Source: Burkholderiales bacterium
GTDB lineage: Bacteria > Pseudomonadota > Gammaproteobacteria > Burkholderiales > Burkholderiaceae_C
DNA: 64,000 nt
Direction: 5' to 3'
NCBI GenBank assembly: GCA_020354665.1
Contig: CP070653.1
Coordinates: 2,863,763 to 2,927,762, forward strand
The notes beneath the pieces are model-generated. The model saw only the letters and a program-made list of their open reading frames with translations, ran no database searches and was not told where the DNA came from. Below are positions 34,633 to 44,964 of the stretch, piece by piece. Numbering within the stretch: the stretch's first letter is position 1; each line of letters starts with the position of its first letter. The translations under genes were made by a program, and so were the position numbers.

Positions 34633-35406
34633 ATGGCACTATTTTCTGCCGTGAGTGCCTTCGATCCCTCTCCACAGCGCCGCAGGCTGACCCGCCGACA
34701 GTGTCTGGCGACCGGTGTCTGCGCGCTGCTGCCCAGTGTGCGTGCCGCGGTGCCCCCGGCGCCCGTCTACGCGACGCGCCTGCCCGGCCCGGCCGAGTTG
34801 GCTTACGACCTGATCTACGGCTTTATCTCGGGGCGGGGCTGGCTGAGCTGGCAACCGCCGGTCGCCGGGCGCTATCAGCTGCGCCTGAGAGGCGAGGCAT
34901 TGGGCTTTCATCTGCTGACCTGGGCCAGCGAGGGCGGCGTGGATCGCGCCGGTCTGGCGCCGTTACGATTTTCCGAGCGGCGCCTCAACCGTGCCGAGCA
35001 GGTGCTGGAATTCCACCGTGAGGCCGGGCACATCGTCTACGCGAGGCGGCCCGGCAAGGAGATCGCCTTGCTTCCCGGCACCCAGGACAGGCTCAGCTGG
35101 CTCGTGCAGCTGCCGTCGATCCTGCGGGCGGAGCCTGCGCTGCGCGGGGCCGGCGCCCGGATCGTGCTCAATGTCGCCGGCGCTCGGGGCGATGTCGACC
35201 CCTGGGTCTTCGTCGTCAACGGCATCGTGCCGATCGAGCGCAGCGGCGGCGGCAGCGTGCCCACGCTGCACCTCGCGCGCGAGATACAGGGGCCGCGTGA
35301 CCTGTTGGGCGAAGCTTGGCTCGACCCCGCGCGCGAGTTCATGCCGGCGCGGGTCAGGCTGGCAAAGGCCGATGGTGGCGACGCCCTGGAGATCCTGCAG
35401 CGCTGA
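34633..35406 (+). CDS. DUF3108-type exported protein
   Basis: 257 aa. An Arg-rich N-terminus and short hydrophobic run (RRRLTRRQCLATGVCALLPSVRA) suggest export, possibly by Tat. The rest is a beta-rich domain: LAYDLIYGFISGRGWLSWQPPVAGRYQLRLRGEALGF, LRFSERRLNRAEQVLEF, LPGTQDRLSWLVQL, matching DUF3108. Function unknown; related proteins are linked to the cell envelope. GGAGG lies 12 bases before ATG 34633; GTG 34651 is an alternative start in frame. Confidence 0.8.
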   Translation: MALFSAVSAFDPSPQRRRLTRRQCLATGVCALLPSVRAAVPPAPVYATRLPGPAELAYDLIYGFISGRGWLSWQPPVAGRYQLRLRGEALGFHLLTWASEGGVDRAGLAPLRFSERRLNRAEQVLEFHREAGHIVYARRPGKEIALLPGTQDRLSWLVQLPSILRAEPALRGAGARIVLNVAGARGDVDPWVFVVNGIVPIERSGGGSVPTLHLAREIQGPRDLLGEAWLDPAREFMPARVRLAKADGGDALEILQR

Positions 35407-35470
35407 GGCGAGCGAGCGGTGCCTTGAAATCCGGGCGCGACGCTCCATCTGCCGAATTGGGGGTCCCACC

Positions 35471-35743
35471 ATGCAGATGCTCTACAACTCGGACAACTAC
35501 ACGGTAGTGCGGATCGATGTGCCCGCGGCTGACGACGCAGCGGGCGGGTCGATGCTGACGCGCGGCGGCTATGAGATCGTCGACAAGTTCGCGCGCAAGG
35601 AAATCTTCATCGAAGGCGCCCTCGCCGAAAGCTTCAAGACCGGGGTGCAGGCGCTGATCGACACCGGCCCCACTGAAGAAGCGCTCGACGAATTCATCGG
35701 CCGCTTCACGTCGCTCGCGCACCAGCCGGTGGTCGTGCACTGA
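35471..35743 (+). CDS. DUF3567-family small protein
   Basis: 90 aa. MQMLYNSDNYTVVRIDVP and GGYEIVDKFARKEIFIEGALAESFKTGVQALI are the conserved segments of DUF3567, a family restricted largely to Betaproteobacteria. Function unknown. GGGGG lies about 6 bases before ATG 35471. It sits 64 bp after the DUF3108 gene. Confidence 0.85.
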   Translation: MQMLYNSDNYTVVRIDVPAADDAAGGSMLTRGGYEIVDKFARKEIFIEGALAESFKTGVQALIDTGPTEEALDEFIGRFTSLAHQPVVVH

Positions 35744-35917
35744 GCGACTGCCCGATCCGATAGCGGCGCGCCTGCGATGCGAGGGCGCCGGCTGAGCTAA
35801 CTTGCTGCCGGCCCTGCTCGACCTGCCCGCGTGGACTCGCATATCGGTTGGGTCTTGCTCCGACCCGGTGCCTGCGCCAAGATCGGCGCGAGGGTAATTG
35901 CGTCTGGAGGTGACCCG

Positions 35918-38284
35918 ATGGTTCGAGGCCACGCCGGATCGCGGCTCGTGCCGTCGCCCGGCCTGCACGAAGCTCCGGTGCTCGACCGGATGTGTTCGCA
36001 TTTCGTGCTCACGCTGACGCTCCGGCATGCCGGTCGCTTCAACCTGCGGCGTGACTGCAACTCGCTGCTCGGGCTGGTCGGCCGTCACCTCGTCTGGCCC
36101 TCACCGGTGCTCGGCCGGCTGCGCGCGTTTCTGGCGCGCCGCTGCCGCGACGACGAGCACTGGAGGGGGCACGAGTCACTGCCAGATGCGCAGTTCGTGC
36201 AGCGGTACGGTCACTGGCGCGGGCCGTACGAGGAAGGCACGCTTTTCTTCTACCTCGACGAATACATCAAGGACGTGCCGAAGGACCTGATGACCGTGCT
36301 CGCGGCCACCTGCGAGAGCCTGGAACGGGGTCTGAAGAAGGAGGTGACGCTGGTCGAGAAGAACATCGACGCGTTGGCCGGCCTGCTGCAACTCAATCCC
36401 GCCGAGCGCGCGCTGCTGCTGTACGGGACGCTGGCGCGCTACCAGCGTGACCTGCGCGGGCTGCTGGTGGAATTCAAGGTGTCGAGCGCGCAGGAGGCGT
36501 ACTCGGCGATCGCCGCGGCGGCCGGCGTCGACGAGCGCGACGTGGCCGAGGCGATACGCGCGGGCTCACGGCTTGAGCGCATCGGGATGGTCGAGAACCT
36601 GATCTCCGAGCACAACATCACCGACCTGGCCGACCTGATGAAGGTCAGCGAGCAGCTGCCGCCCGTGCTGATGCGCGAGTACCAGGGCCCGAGCGACCTG
36701 ATGGCCGTCTTTACGCGTCCGGCCACGACGAGCGAGTTGGCGCCGAACGACTTCGCCTATGTCGGCGAGGATGTCAGTGTGCTCACCACGCTGCTCGGCA
36801 ACGCCGTCGATCACAAGGAACCCGGCGTCAACGTGCTGCTTTACGGGCCGCCGGGCACTGGCAAGACCGAACTGGCCAAGGTCGTCGCGCAGGGGGCCGC
36901 CGTCGAACTGTACGAAGTCGAATATGCCGACCGCGACGGCAACTCGCTGTCGGGGCGCGACCGCTACCGCTCGCTGCAAATCAGCCAGGTCTTCCTCAAG
37001 GGCAGTCCGCGGGTGGCCTTGCTGTTCGACGAGGTCGAGGACGTGTTCCCGCCGATCTCCACCGATACCGCGGCATTGATGGCGCGTATCGAAAGTGGCG
37101 AAGGCGGTGTCAGCGGCAGTGTGAGCGGCAAGGCCTGGGTGAACCAGATTCTCGAGACCAATCCGGTGCCGGTGATCTGGGTGACCAATCGGATCGAGCA
37201 AATCGACCCGGCCTTCCGGCGCCGCTTCCAGTACCACCTCGAACTGAAGTCTCCGCCGCCCGGCGCGCGCGCGGCGCTCGTCGCGCGTGCGCTCGAGGGC
37301 GTACCGGTCAGCCCGGCGTTCACACAGCGCTTGGCCGAACGGCGCGGGCTGACGCCAGCCCAGATCCGCACCGCGGTGCGCTTCGCGCGGCTCGCGGCGC
37401 CTCCCGTGGGCCGGTTGCCGGCGCACAGTGGGGCCCCGGATGCCGCCTCGCCGCGGCTTCGTGCGGAGGACGGTGCGCGCATCGAGGCGCTGATCGAGCG
37501 CCAGCTCGGTAACGCAGATCGCGCGCTCGGTGCAAACGGTCCGCAGCGCGGCGCGCGCCCGGTGGTGACGACCTACGATCTCTCATTGCTCAACACGCAG
37601 TCGAAATTCGAGATCGAGCGCATTGTCGAGGCGCTCAGTCGTCGCGGCCACGGCACGCTGTGCTTCTACGGGCCGCCAGGCACCGGCAAAACAGCACTCG
37701 CCGAATACATCGCCCGCGAGCTGCAGCGCCCGCTGGTGGTCCGCCAGGCCAGCGATCTCGTCAGCAAGTACGTCGGGGAGACAGAGCAGAACATGGCCAG
37801 GATGTTCGACGAGGCGCAGACCGAGGAGGCAGTCTTGCTGCTCGACGAAGCCGACAGCTTCCTGCGCAGCCGGCGCATGGCCGAGCGCAGCTACGAGGTC
37901 AGCGAGGTCAACGAGATGCTGCAAGGCATGGAACGCTTCGCCGGCGTGTTCGTCTGCACGACCAATCTGTTCGACGAACTCGACGAGGCCGCTTTGCGGC
38001 GCTTCACTTTCAAGATCCGCTTCCTGCCGCTAACGCGCGAGCAGCGCGAGCGGATGTTTACCGCCGAGGCTCTTGGTGGTGACAAGTCAGCGCTCACTGA
38101 CGAGCAGCGTGAGCGCCTGTCTAAACTCGATCAACTCGCTGCCGGCGACTTTGCGGCGGTCAAGCGGCAGGGCGAAATCCTCGGCGCGCCGCTCGGAGCC
38201 GACGAATTTCTATGCCAACTCGAAAGCGAACACCGTATCAAGCCGGAGGTTCGCTACCACCGCGGCATGGGGTTCCTGCATTGA
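35918..38284 (+). CDS. Large tandem AAA+ ATPase of unknown function
   Basis: 788 aa. Residues 1-280 form a helical N-domain I cannot assign. Two AAA+ modules follow: D1 with Walker A GPPGTGKT (310-317), Walker B LLFDEVED (368-375) and sensor VIWVTNR; D2 with Walker A GPPGTGKT (585-592), Walker B VLLLDEAD (639-646), sensor VFVCTTN and arginine-finger region AALRRFTFKIRF. D2 also has the YVGETEQN pore-side segment of CDC48/FtsH-like ATPases. A hexameric unfoldase or remodeller is likely. GGAGG is 7 bases before ATG 35918, which fixes the start. No operon partner. Confidence 0.85.
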   Translation: MVRGHAGSRLVPSPGLHEAPVLDRMCSHFVLTLTLRHAGRFNLRRDCNSLLGLVGRHLVWPSPVLGRLRAFLARRCRDDEHWRGHESLPDAQFVQRYGHWRGPYEEGTLFFYLDEYIKDVPKDLMTVLAATCESLERGLKKEVTLVEKNIDALAGLLQLNPAERALLLYGTLARYQRDLRGLLVEFKVSSAQEAYSAIAAAAGVDERDVAEAIRAGSRLERIGMVENLISEHNITDLADLMKVSEQLPPVLMREYQGPSDLMAVFTRPATTSELAPNDFAYVGEDVSVLTTLLGNAVDHKEPGVNVLLYGPPGTGKTELAKVVAQGAAVELYEVEYADRDGNSLSGRDRYRSLQISQVFLKGSPRVALLFDEVEDVFPPISTDTAALMARIESGEGGVSGSVSGKAWVNQILETNPVPVIWVTNRIEQIDPAFRRRFQYHLELKSPPPGARAALVARALEGVPVSPAFTQRLAERRGLTPAQIRTAVRFARLAAPPVGRLPAHSGAPDAASPRLRAEDGARIEALIERQLGNADRALGANGPQRGARPVVTTYDLSLLNTQSKFEIERIVEALSRRGHGTLCFYGPPGTGKTALAEYIARELQRPLVVRQASDLVSKYVGETEQNMARMFDEAQTEEAVLLLDEADSFLRSRRMAERSYEVSEVNEMLQGMERFAGVFVCTTNLFDELDEAALRRFTFKIRFLPLTREQRERMFTAEALGGDKSALTDEQRERLSKLDQLAAGDFAAVKRQGEILGAPLGADEFLCQLESEHRIKPEVRYHRGMGFLH

Positions 38285-38429
38285 GCGCCGATCGGGCGTG
38301 ACTTATGACCCCCGCGACCAACGTCGCGGCCGATAGGATGCCCGCCACGGGAAATTGATCGCTGCTCGCAGCGAGCACTCCCGTGATCGATGCGCCGTCT
38401 TCTTGTCGGCGCCGCTGGCCTCCGATCTG

Positions 38430-40547
38430 ATGCATACGTTCGATTACCGCCCCGAGTTGCTGATCACCGCCTGGCTGATCGCGCTTTTCGCGCTGTCCGT
38501 GGCCTTCGACATTGCCTCGCGCGTGCTTGGACTGGAACGCAACGCGACCTTCGGGTGGTGGCTTGGCGGCAGTCTTTCGGTCGGCACCGGTCTATGGGCC
38601 GTCGACGTGCTCGCGCTGCTCGCGTCGCACGCCCCTGGGGCGGTGACCAATCAGTCGGCCTATGTGTTGGGGGCTTGGGTGCTTGCCGTGGGTGCAGTGG
38701 GAACCGCGCTGCGCATTGCGGCGCAACCACGTATATCGACGCGCCGCAAAGTTGTGGGCTACGCTGCGACAGCTGTGCTGCTGGGCGGCACGCATTTCGC
38801 TGTCGTCTCGGCAATCGGCCTTGACCAGCAGGTGTTCGAGCGGCCGGGTACCGTGTTGCTCGGCATCGCAGCGACGCTCGTGGCCGGCGTGTTGTTCTTG
38901 GCCGGACTGGCAAAGAGCCAGGGCATTGGTGCTGTCAGGGGCTGGGCGTGGCATCTCATCGCGGCGGGCGGGCTCAGTGTCGTCTTCATCGGCCAGATTT
39001 GGCTGGGTGTGGCGGGATGGGCCGTAACGGTCGGTGCTCCGGGCGAGGGACAGCTGTCGGCGAACGCGCTGGCGCTGCTGGCTGGCACCGCGGCAAGCGT
39101 CGCGCTGACGATGACGCGGCTGATGGCCAAACTCGAGCGGCGACTCACCGGGCGTACCGAAGAGCTGGCCGCTTCGCTGCGCCAAGCCAACGAGGACCTG
39201 CAGAAGATCGCCTACCAGGATCCGCTGACACTGCTGCCCAACCGGTACGTATTCGAGCAGCGGCTCGAGGCGGCGGTGGCACGCGCCGAGCGTGACGGCA
39301 GTCGGCTCGCGCTGCTGTTCATCGACCTGGACGGCTTCAAACCGATCAACGACTCGTTCGGCCACAGCAGTGGCGACACCGTCCTGCACGCCGTCGGCGA
39401 ACGTCTGCGCACGATCGCCCGCCAGGGCGACACGATGGCACGCGTGGGCGGCGATGAGTTCCTGATGCTGCTGGAGGGGGCCCCCGACGAGGGGTCGGCG
39501 GCGCTGGTGGCCTCGCGCGTGCTGGCCACGCTCGGCCAGCCCTACAGCCTCGGCGAGAAGGAAGTCACGGTGTCGTGCTCGATCGGCATCGTGTTCTATC
39601 CGGACGGCGGCGCGCGCAGCAAGCTGATCGCGCACGCGGACGCCGCCATGTACTCGGCCAAGCGTGCCGGAGGCTCGACCTACTGCTTCTTCGAGCCGCG
39701 CATGGAAGCCGATGCGCGAGAGCAGGTCGAGTTGCTGCGTGACCTGCGCCGGGCCGTCGAGCAGGGCGAGCTCGAGCTCTACTACCAGCCCAAGATCGAC
39801 GCGCACAGCGGGCAGATCACTGCAGCCGAGGCGTTGCTGCGCTGGCACCACCCGGTGCGCGGACTCGTGCTGCCGTCAGTGTTCATCCCGGTGGCCGAGC
39901 GGTTCGGCGTGATCGGCGCGCTGGGTACGTGGGTCATCGAGGACGCCTGCCGACAGGTGCGCGAGTGGCGTGAGGCCGGTCTCGCGATGCGCGTGGCGAT
40001 CAATCTTTCGGCGCACCAAATGCGGCAGGAAGACCTGGTCGAGCGCCTGCAGGGGGCGCTGAGGCGGCACCGCATCGACCCGTCGCTGCTGACCTGCGAG
40101 ATCACCGAATCGGTCGCGATGGAGGACACGCGCGCGACGCAGAATGCCTTCCAGCGGCTTGGCCGCGCCGGCATCCACTTGTCGATCGATGACTTCGGCA
40201 CCGGCTATTCGAGCCTGTCGTACTTGCGCCAGCTGCCGGCCGAGGAGCTCAAGATCGACCGCAGCTTCATCATGGATCTGGAGAGCAGCGACGACGCGCG
40301 AGCGATCGTCGATGCGGTGGTGCGGCTGGCGCACGCGCTGGGCCTCAAGGTCGTCGCCGAGGGTGTCGACAGCCCGCGCCAGTGCGAGATCCTGATGGGT
40401 CTGGGCTGCGACGGGTTGCAGGGATTCCTGTTTGCCCGACCGATGTCGGCAGAGGCCCTGCTCGAGTGGGCGATCGAGGATCGCTCCGAGGCTTCCGAAT
40501 TCCGCCCGTCACTGTTCGTCGACTCGGCCCAGCCGGTCTGGCACTGA
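38430..40547 (+). CDS. Membrane GGDEF-EAL protein with degenerate MHYT-like sensor
   Basis: 705 aa. Seven or so helices (1-230) begin [11 protein letters not shown] and resemble an MHYT sensor, but the first repeat has GTGLWAVDV where His is expected; the second keeps His in LGGTHFAV. A short coiled coil (235-260) leads to a GGDEF domain (intact RVGGDEF, 338-344), then an EAL domain with intact EALLRW (467-472), [10 protein letters not shown] and LKIDRSF. Both cyclic-di-GMP synthesis and breakdown motifs look competent. ATG 38430 chosen; no clear ribosome site. Confidence 0.92.
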   Translation: MHTFDYRPELLITAWLIALFALSVAFDIASRVLGLERNATFGWWLGGSLSVGTGLWAVDVLALLASHAPGAVTNQSAYVLGAWVLAVGAVGTALRIAAQPRISTRRKVVGYAATAVLLGGTHFAVVSAIGLDQQVFERPGTVLLGIAATLVAGVLFLAGLAKSQGIGAVRGWAWHLIAAGGLSVVFIGQIWLGVAGWAVTVGAPGEGQLSANALALLAGTAASVALTMTRLMAKLERRLTGRTEELAASLRQANEDLQKIAYQDPLTLLPNRYVFEQRLEAAVARAERDGSRLALLFIDLDGFKPINDSFGHSSGDTVLHAVGERLRTIARQGDTMARVGGDEFLMLLEGAPDEGSAALVASRVLATLGQPYSLGEKEVTVSCSIGIVFYPDGGARSKLIAHADAAMYSAKRAGGSTYCFFEPRMEADAREQVELLRDLRRAVEQGELELYYQPKIDAHSGQITAAEALLRWHHPVRGLVLPSVFIPVAERFGVIGALGTWVIEDACRQVREWREAGLAMRVAINLSAHQMRQEDLVERLQGALRRHRIDPSLLTCEITESVAMEDTRATQNAFQRLGRAGIHLSIDDFGTGYSSLSYLRQLPAEELKIDRSFIMDLESSDDARAIVDAVVRLAHALGLKVVAEGVDSPRQCEILMGLGCDGLQGFLFARPMSAEALLEWAIEDRSEASEFRPSLFVDSAQPVWH

Positions 40548-40611
40548 GCAGGGTCTGCGCACGGCCGCGACGGCCACGCGACTCACGACGGCGCGAGTGG
40601 GCCTCCCTACA

Positions 40612-41676
40612 ATGTCTCGCATGGACCGCGCTCCCTATACGCGTGGCGTTCAGCTGCCACAGTTGCTGACCCGCCGCATCCTGATCATCGACGGCGCGAT
40701 GGGCACGATGATTCAGCGCTATCGGCTGACGGAAGACGACTACCGCAGCGAGCGCCTGCGTGACCATCCGAAGGAACTCAAGGGGAACAACGAGCTGCTG
40801 CAGCTCACACGTCCCGATGTGCTGCGCGAGATCCATGAGCACTACCTCGCGGCGGGCGCGGACATCATTGAAACCAACACCTTCGGCGCGACATCGATTG
40901 CGCAGGAGGACTATGGCCTGTCGCGCCTGGCACGCGAGATGAACGAGGCCGCCGCGCGCATTGCACGCGCCTGCGCTGACGCCGCAAGCACGCCGGACAA
41001 GCCGCGCTTCGTCGCTGGCGCGATGGGCCCGACGCCGCGCACTGCGAGCCTCAGCCCGGACGTCAACGACCCCGGCGCGCGCAATGTCGACTTCGAGACG
41101 CTGCGCGCAGCCTACCTCGACCAGGCACAGGGCCTGCTCGAGGGCGGCGTTGACCTGTTCATTGTCGAGACGATCTTCGACACGCTCAACGCGAAGGCCG
41201 CGATCTTCGCGCTCGACGAATTGATGGAAGCCACTGGCGAGCGGCTGCCGGTGATCCTGTCGGGCACCGTGACGGACGCCTCGGGTCGCCTGCTTTCGGG
41301 TCAGACGGTCGAGGCGTTCTGGCATTCGGTGCGTCACGCGCAACCGCTCGCGGTCGGACTCAACTGCGCACTCGGTGCCGCGTTGATGCGGCCGTACCTC
41401 GAGGAGCTCGCGAAGGTGGCCGGCGACACCTTCGTTTCCTGCTATCCGAACGCCGGCCTGCCCAATCCGATGAGCGAGACCGGCTTCGACGAAACGCCCG
41501 GCGTCACCGCCGCGCTGATGGAGGGCTTCGCCAGCGAGGGTTTCCTCAACCTCGCGGGTGGTTGCTGCGGCACGACGCCGGAACACATCGCGCAGATGGC
41601 CCAGCGGCTGAGCGCGTATCGGCCGCGGTGCCTGCACGGGGCCGCGGGCGCGTTCACGGCGCGGTCGGCTGCCTGA
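40612..41676 (+). CDS. metH: Homocysteine S-methyltransferase domain (MetH N-terminal half, stand-alone)
   Basis: 354 aa. The protein corresponds to the homocysteine-binding first module of cobalamin-dependent methionine synthase: [42 protein letters not shown], with the zinc-thiolate cysteines in VGLNCALGA and [13 protein letters not shown]. In many Burkholderiales MetH is split into this half and a second folate/cobalamin half encoded next to it; here no second half follows. Start at ATG 40612 or 40621. A 15-bp inverted repeat lies downstream at 41813-41845. Confidence 0.88.
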   Translation: MSRMDRAPYTRGVQLPQLLTRRILIIDGAMGTMIQRYRLTEDDYRSERLRDHPKELKGNNELLQLTRPDVLREIHEHYLAAGADIIETNTFGATSIAQEDYGLSRLAREMNEAAARIARACADAASTPDKPRFVAGAMGPTPRTASLSPDVNDPGARNVDFETLRAAYLDQAQGLLEGGVDLFIVETIFDTLNAKAAIFALDELMEATGERLPVILSGTVTDASGRLLSGQTVEAFWHSVRHAQPLAVGLNCALGAALMRPYLEELAKVAGDTFVSCYPNAGLPNPMSETGFDETPGVTAALMEGFASEGFLNLAGGCCGTTPEHIAQMAQRLSAYRPRCLHGAAGAFTARSAA

Positions 41677-41812
41677 GCGGTGCGCGTAGCGGCGGCTCCC
41701 TCCGCGGCGCGGATCTAAACCTTCGGCGCGAGCGCTGATCGCGCGGAGGGCGAGCTCGCCGGTGCGCGTGGCTGCTGGTCACATCAGCTGCGCTGATATG
41801 AGCCTTCGCCGC

Positions 41813-41845
41813 AAGCACTGACTGGCCTGCGGCCAGTCAGTGCTT
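41813..41845. terminator. Perfect 15-bp inverted repeat between convergent metH-N and lplT
   Basis: AAGCACTGACTGGCC, loop TGC, then the exact reverse complement. It covers the last codons and stop of lplT (stop at 41837). A second smaller hairpin ATCAGC-TGC-GCTGAT lies at 41783-41797 with the same loop. Position between convergent genes suggests a bidirectional terminator, but neither strand has a U-run. Confidence 0.55.
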
Positions 41846-43114
41846 ATCCGACCTGGCGATTGCGATCAGGCGGTCGACTTCTTCGCGGTGTTCGACGCTG
41901 TTGTGGCGATGCCAACGGCGGATCAATTCCATCGTACCGGCCACCGCCAGCCCGAACAGCGTGATGGCGCCGAACGCCGACAACCCGAACTTCGTCATGC
42001 CGGTGTAGAAGGCACCCAGGCCGAGAATGCAGGCCTGCTCGTTGAAGTTCTGCACCGCGATCGAGCGGCCTGCGCCCATCAGGTTGTGGCCGCGGTGCTG
42101 CAGCAGCGCATTCATCGGAACCACGAGGTAGCCCCCGAGCCCGCCGAGCAACAGCAGGAACGGCGCGGCGACCCAGACGTTGCTGATGAAGTTCATGGCG
42201 ATCACCACGATGCCCATCGCGGTGCCAATGCCGATGACGGTGGTGGCGCGGTCGAGTCTGACCAGCGTCGATGCGAGCACCGCCCCGACGGCGGTGCCTA
42301 TCGCGACGATGCCCACGAGCGAGGATGCCTCCGTGGTGTCGTAGGCGAGGGCAGCAGCGGCCCAGGCAAGCACGATGTAGCGCAGGTTGCCTGACACGCC
42401 CCAGAACAGTGTGGTCGTCGCGAGCGAGATCTGGCCCAGCTTGTCGCGCCAGAGGCGCGAATTGCAGTCGGCGAAGTCGCGCACCAATGAGACGACCCCA
42501 TGCGCGATCGGCTGCAGCGGTGCCTCGGTGCGCGGGATGTAGAGGTTGAACACCGCCGCGGCGATGTACAGCAAGATCATCGAGGCGATCGCGGCTTCCG
42601 GCGGTGTGTCGACGCCGGTACTGATCAGCGGCATATCGAAGCCGAGCAACAGGTGCGACATGCGTGCGCCGACGAGCTGCCCGCCCAGCAGCACACCCAG
42701 AATGATCGAAGCGATCGTCAGCCCCTCGATCCAACCGTTGGCCTTGACCAATTGCGAGGGCGGCAGTAGCTCGGTGAGGATGCCGTACTTGGCGGGCGAA
42801 TAGGCGGCTGCTCCCAGGCCAACGATGGCGTACGACATCAGCGGATGCGAGCCGAACAGCATCATCAGGCAGCCGACGGCCTTGATGCTGTTGGAAATGA
42901 ACATCACGCGACCCTTCGGGATCGCGTCGGCGAACGCACCGACGAACGGCGCGAGCACCACATAGAACAGCGCAAACATCGGCACCAGCGCGGCGCGCTG
43001 CCATTCGGCAGCGCCGGCCGAGCGGAGCAACTCCACCGCTGCGACGAACAGCGCGTTGTCGGCCAGCGAGCTGAAGAACTGCGCCGACATGATGGTGTAA
43101 AAGCCGCGTTTCAT
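41837..43114 (-). CDS. lplT: Lysophospholipid transporter LplT
   Basis: 425 aa, twelve membrane segments. MFS-type carrier flipping lysophosphatidylethanolamine across the inner membrane for re-acylation. MKRGFYTIMSAQFFSSLADNALFVAAVELL and FADAIPKGRVMFISNSIKAVGC, AAYSPAKYGILTELLPPSQLVKANGWIEGLTI are LplT signatures. A TATAAC -10-like box lies about 90 bp upstream on the minus strand (near 43200). Divergent from alr. A second LplT-like carrier is fused to an acyltransferase at 7.4-9.3 kb. Confidence 0.95.
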   Translation of the reverse strand: MKRGFYTIMSAQFFSSLADNALFVAAVELLRSAGAAEWQRAALVPMFALFYVVLAPFVGAFADAIPKGRVMFISNSIKAVGCLMMLFGSHPLMSYAIVGLGAAAYSPAKYGILTELLPPSQLVKANGWIEGLTIASIILGVLLGGQLVGARMSHLLLGFDMPLISTGVDTPPEAAIASMILLYIAAAVFNLYIPRTEAPLQPIAHGVVSLVRDFADCNSRLWRDKLGQISLATTTLFWGVSGNLRYIVLAWAAAALAYDTTEASSLVGIVAIGTAVGAVLASTLVRLDRATTVIGIGTAMGIVVIAMNFISNVWVAAPFLLLLGGLGGYLVVPMNALLQHRGHNLMGAGRSIAVQNFNEQACILGLGAFYTGMTKFGLSAFGAITLFGLAVAGTMELIRRWHRHNSVEHREEVDRLIAIARSDKH

Positions 43115-43354
43115 GCGCGCAGTCGTCGGGTGCGCGCTGCGTCGAAGCGGTCCGCGCCCGCGTCGTCGGCCGTCCCCTGGGGTTGTCTCCGCGGCGCGGG
43201 TTATAGCATGGGGTCACGCGCGGACTGCGCCCCGCGGCCAGCAGGAGAGGCGTTGCCGTGCGCTGGCAGAATCACGCACACAGCTGTGGCGACGGGCACC
43301 GCTACGCGCTGCCCGTCGCGCGGGCGGTGCCGCCGCAGCGGCAAGCACTGACAG

Positions 43355-44452
43355 ATGCCACGCCCGATCCAGGCATTGATCCATACGCGCGCGCTGGCGC
43401 ACAACCTTGCGCGTGCGCGAGCGTGCGCCCGTGGCGCGCGCGTCTGGGCGGTCGTCAAGGCCGATGCGTACGGGCATGGCATCGAGCGCGCGTTCGAAGG
43501 GCTGCGCGGAGCCGACGGCTTCGCGCTGCTCGACCTCGCCGAGGCCGAGCGCGTGCGGGCACTGGGCTGGCGCGGCCCGATCCTGCTGCTCGAAGGGGCG
43601 TTCGAACCGCGCGACCTGGAGCTCTGCTCGCGCCTGAAGCTGTGGCACGTGGTTCACCGCGAAGCACAGATCGACTGGCTCGCTGCGCACAAGACGCACC
43701 AGGCGCATCGCGTGTTCCTGAAGATGAACAGCGGCATGAACCGGCTCGGCTTCAAGCCGACGGCGTTGCGCGCGGCATGGCATCGGCTCAACGTCCTGCC
43801 GCAGGTGGAAGAGATCTCGCTGATGACGCATTTCTCGGATGCTGACGGCGCGCGCGGCATCTCGGAACAGGCCGCCGCCTTTGCCGCAGTGACGCATGAC
43901 CTGCCGGGCGAACGCAGCCTGTCCAACAGCGCAGCGGCGCTGCGCCATTGCGCAGCCGCTGCGGTCTGTGCCGACTGGGTGCGCGCGGGCATCATGTGCT
44001 ACGGCAGCGCCCCCGATTTCCCGGAAAACGACATCATGCACTGGGACCTGCGGCCCGCGATGACGCTGCGCTCGCAGCTGATTGCCACGCAGGATCTGGT
44101 GCCCGGTGACACCGTGGGCTACGGCAGCACCTACAGCGCGGAGCGATCGATGCGCATCGGCATCGCCGCCTGCGGGTATGCGGACGGTTACCCGCGTCAC
44201 TGCGGCACCGGCACGCCGGTGCTGGTCGAAGGCGTGCGCACCGCCACGGTCGGCCGCGTCTCGATGGACATGCTCGCGGTCGACTTGACTCCCGTGCCAT
44301 CCGCGCAAGCCGGCAGCGAGGTCACGCTGTGGGGTTGCGGTCCGCATGACGCGGTGCTGCCGATCGACGAGGTGGCGCATGCCGCCGGCACGATCGGTTA
44401 CGAGCTGATGTGCGCGCTGGGACGGCGCGTACCGGTCGACGTCGTTGACTGA
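43355..44452 (+). CDS. alr: Alanine racemase
   Basis: 365 aa. Pyridoxal-phosphate enzyme making D-alanine for peptidoglycan. The PLP lysine is K35 in [46 protein letters not shown] and VGYGSTY (catalytic Tyr region), and [13 protein letters not shown] are family blocks. ATG 43355 gives the usual short N-terminus [14 protein letters not shown]. The arfB and radA genes follow on the same strand. Confidence 0.96.
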   Translation: MPRPIQALIHTRALAHNLARARACARGARVWAVVKADAYGHGIERAFEGLRGADGFALLDLAEAERVRALGWRGPILLLEGAFEPRDLELCSRLKLWHVVHREAQIDWLAAHKTHQAHRVFLKMNSGMNRLGFKPTALRAAWHRLNVLPQVEEISLMTHFSDADGARGISEQAAAFAAVTHDLPGERSLSNSAAALRHCAAAAVCADWVRAGIMCYGSAPDFPENDIMHWDLRPAMTLRSQLIATQDLVPGDTVGYGSTYSAERSMRIGIAACGYADGYPRHCGTGTPVLVEGVRTATVGRVSMDMLAVDLTPVPSAQAGSEVTLWGCGPHDAVLPIDEVAHAAGTIGYELMCALGRRVPVDVVD

Positions 44453-44517
44453 CCCCAGCCCACGTTGCCCGGCGCCCAAGCTCGCGCCGGCAGACAATGG
44501 CGTGTTGGAGCTTCGAC

Positions 44518-44922
44518 ATGGATAGCGTCAAGCACGTCGATCCGGCCGAAGTGACGTTCGCGCCGGTGCGCGCGCAGGGGCCCGGCGGACAGAACGTCAA
44601 CAAGGTCGCGAACGCGGTGCATCTTCGCTTCGACATTCGCGCATCGTCCCTGGGCGACGACGTGAAACAGCGGCTGCTCGCGCTGCGCGATGCGCGCATT
44701 ACCGATGAGGGCGTGGTCGTGATCAAGGCGCAGGAATACCGCAGCCTCCAGGCGAACCGGCGTGATGCGTTGCGGCGTCTCGACGAACTCGTGGCGAGCG
44801 TCGCCGTGCCGCCGAAGCGACGGCGCCCGACACGACCGACTCTGGCTTCGCAACAGCGCCGCCTGGAAACAAAGGTCCGGCGCGGCCAGCTGAAGACATT
44901 GCGCGGGCGGGTCGACACCTGA
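44518..44922 (+). CDS. arfB: Alternative ribosome-rescue factor ArfB (peptidyl-tRNA hydrolase)
   Basis: 134 aa (E. coli YaeJ 140). Enters stalled ribosomes and hydrolyses peptidyl-tRNA. The GGQ motif is present in RAQGPGGQNVNKVANAV, and the basic C-terminal tail (KRRRPTRPT..., KVRRGQLKTLRGR) that probes the empty mRNA channel is intact. ATG 44518 has GGAG 7 bases upstream, preferred over ATG 44497. Between alr and radA. Confidence 0.94.
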   Translation: MDSVKHVDPAEVTFAPVRAQGPGGQNVNKVANAVHLRFDIRASSLGDDVKQRLLALRDARITDEGVVVIKAQEYRSLQANRRDALRRLDELVASVAVPPKRRRPTRPTLASQQRRLETKVRRGQLKTLRGRVDT

Positions 44923-44964
44923 GGGGCGGCGGTGCCGATGGGCAGCCGGCGCGACAATGCGCTG

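Noticed and set aside
40548..40611. Riboswitch (cobalamin or SAH) ahead of the metH half
   Set aside because: The gap is only 64 bp and shows none of the conserved core segments.
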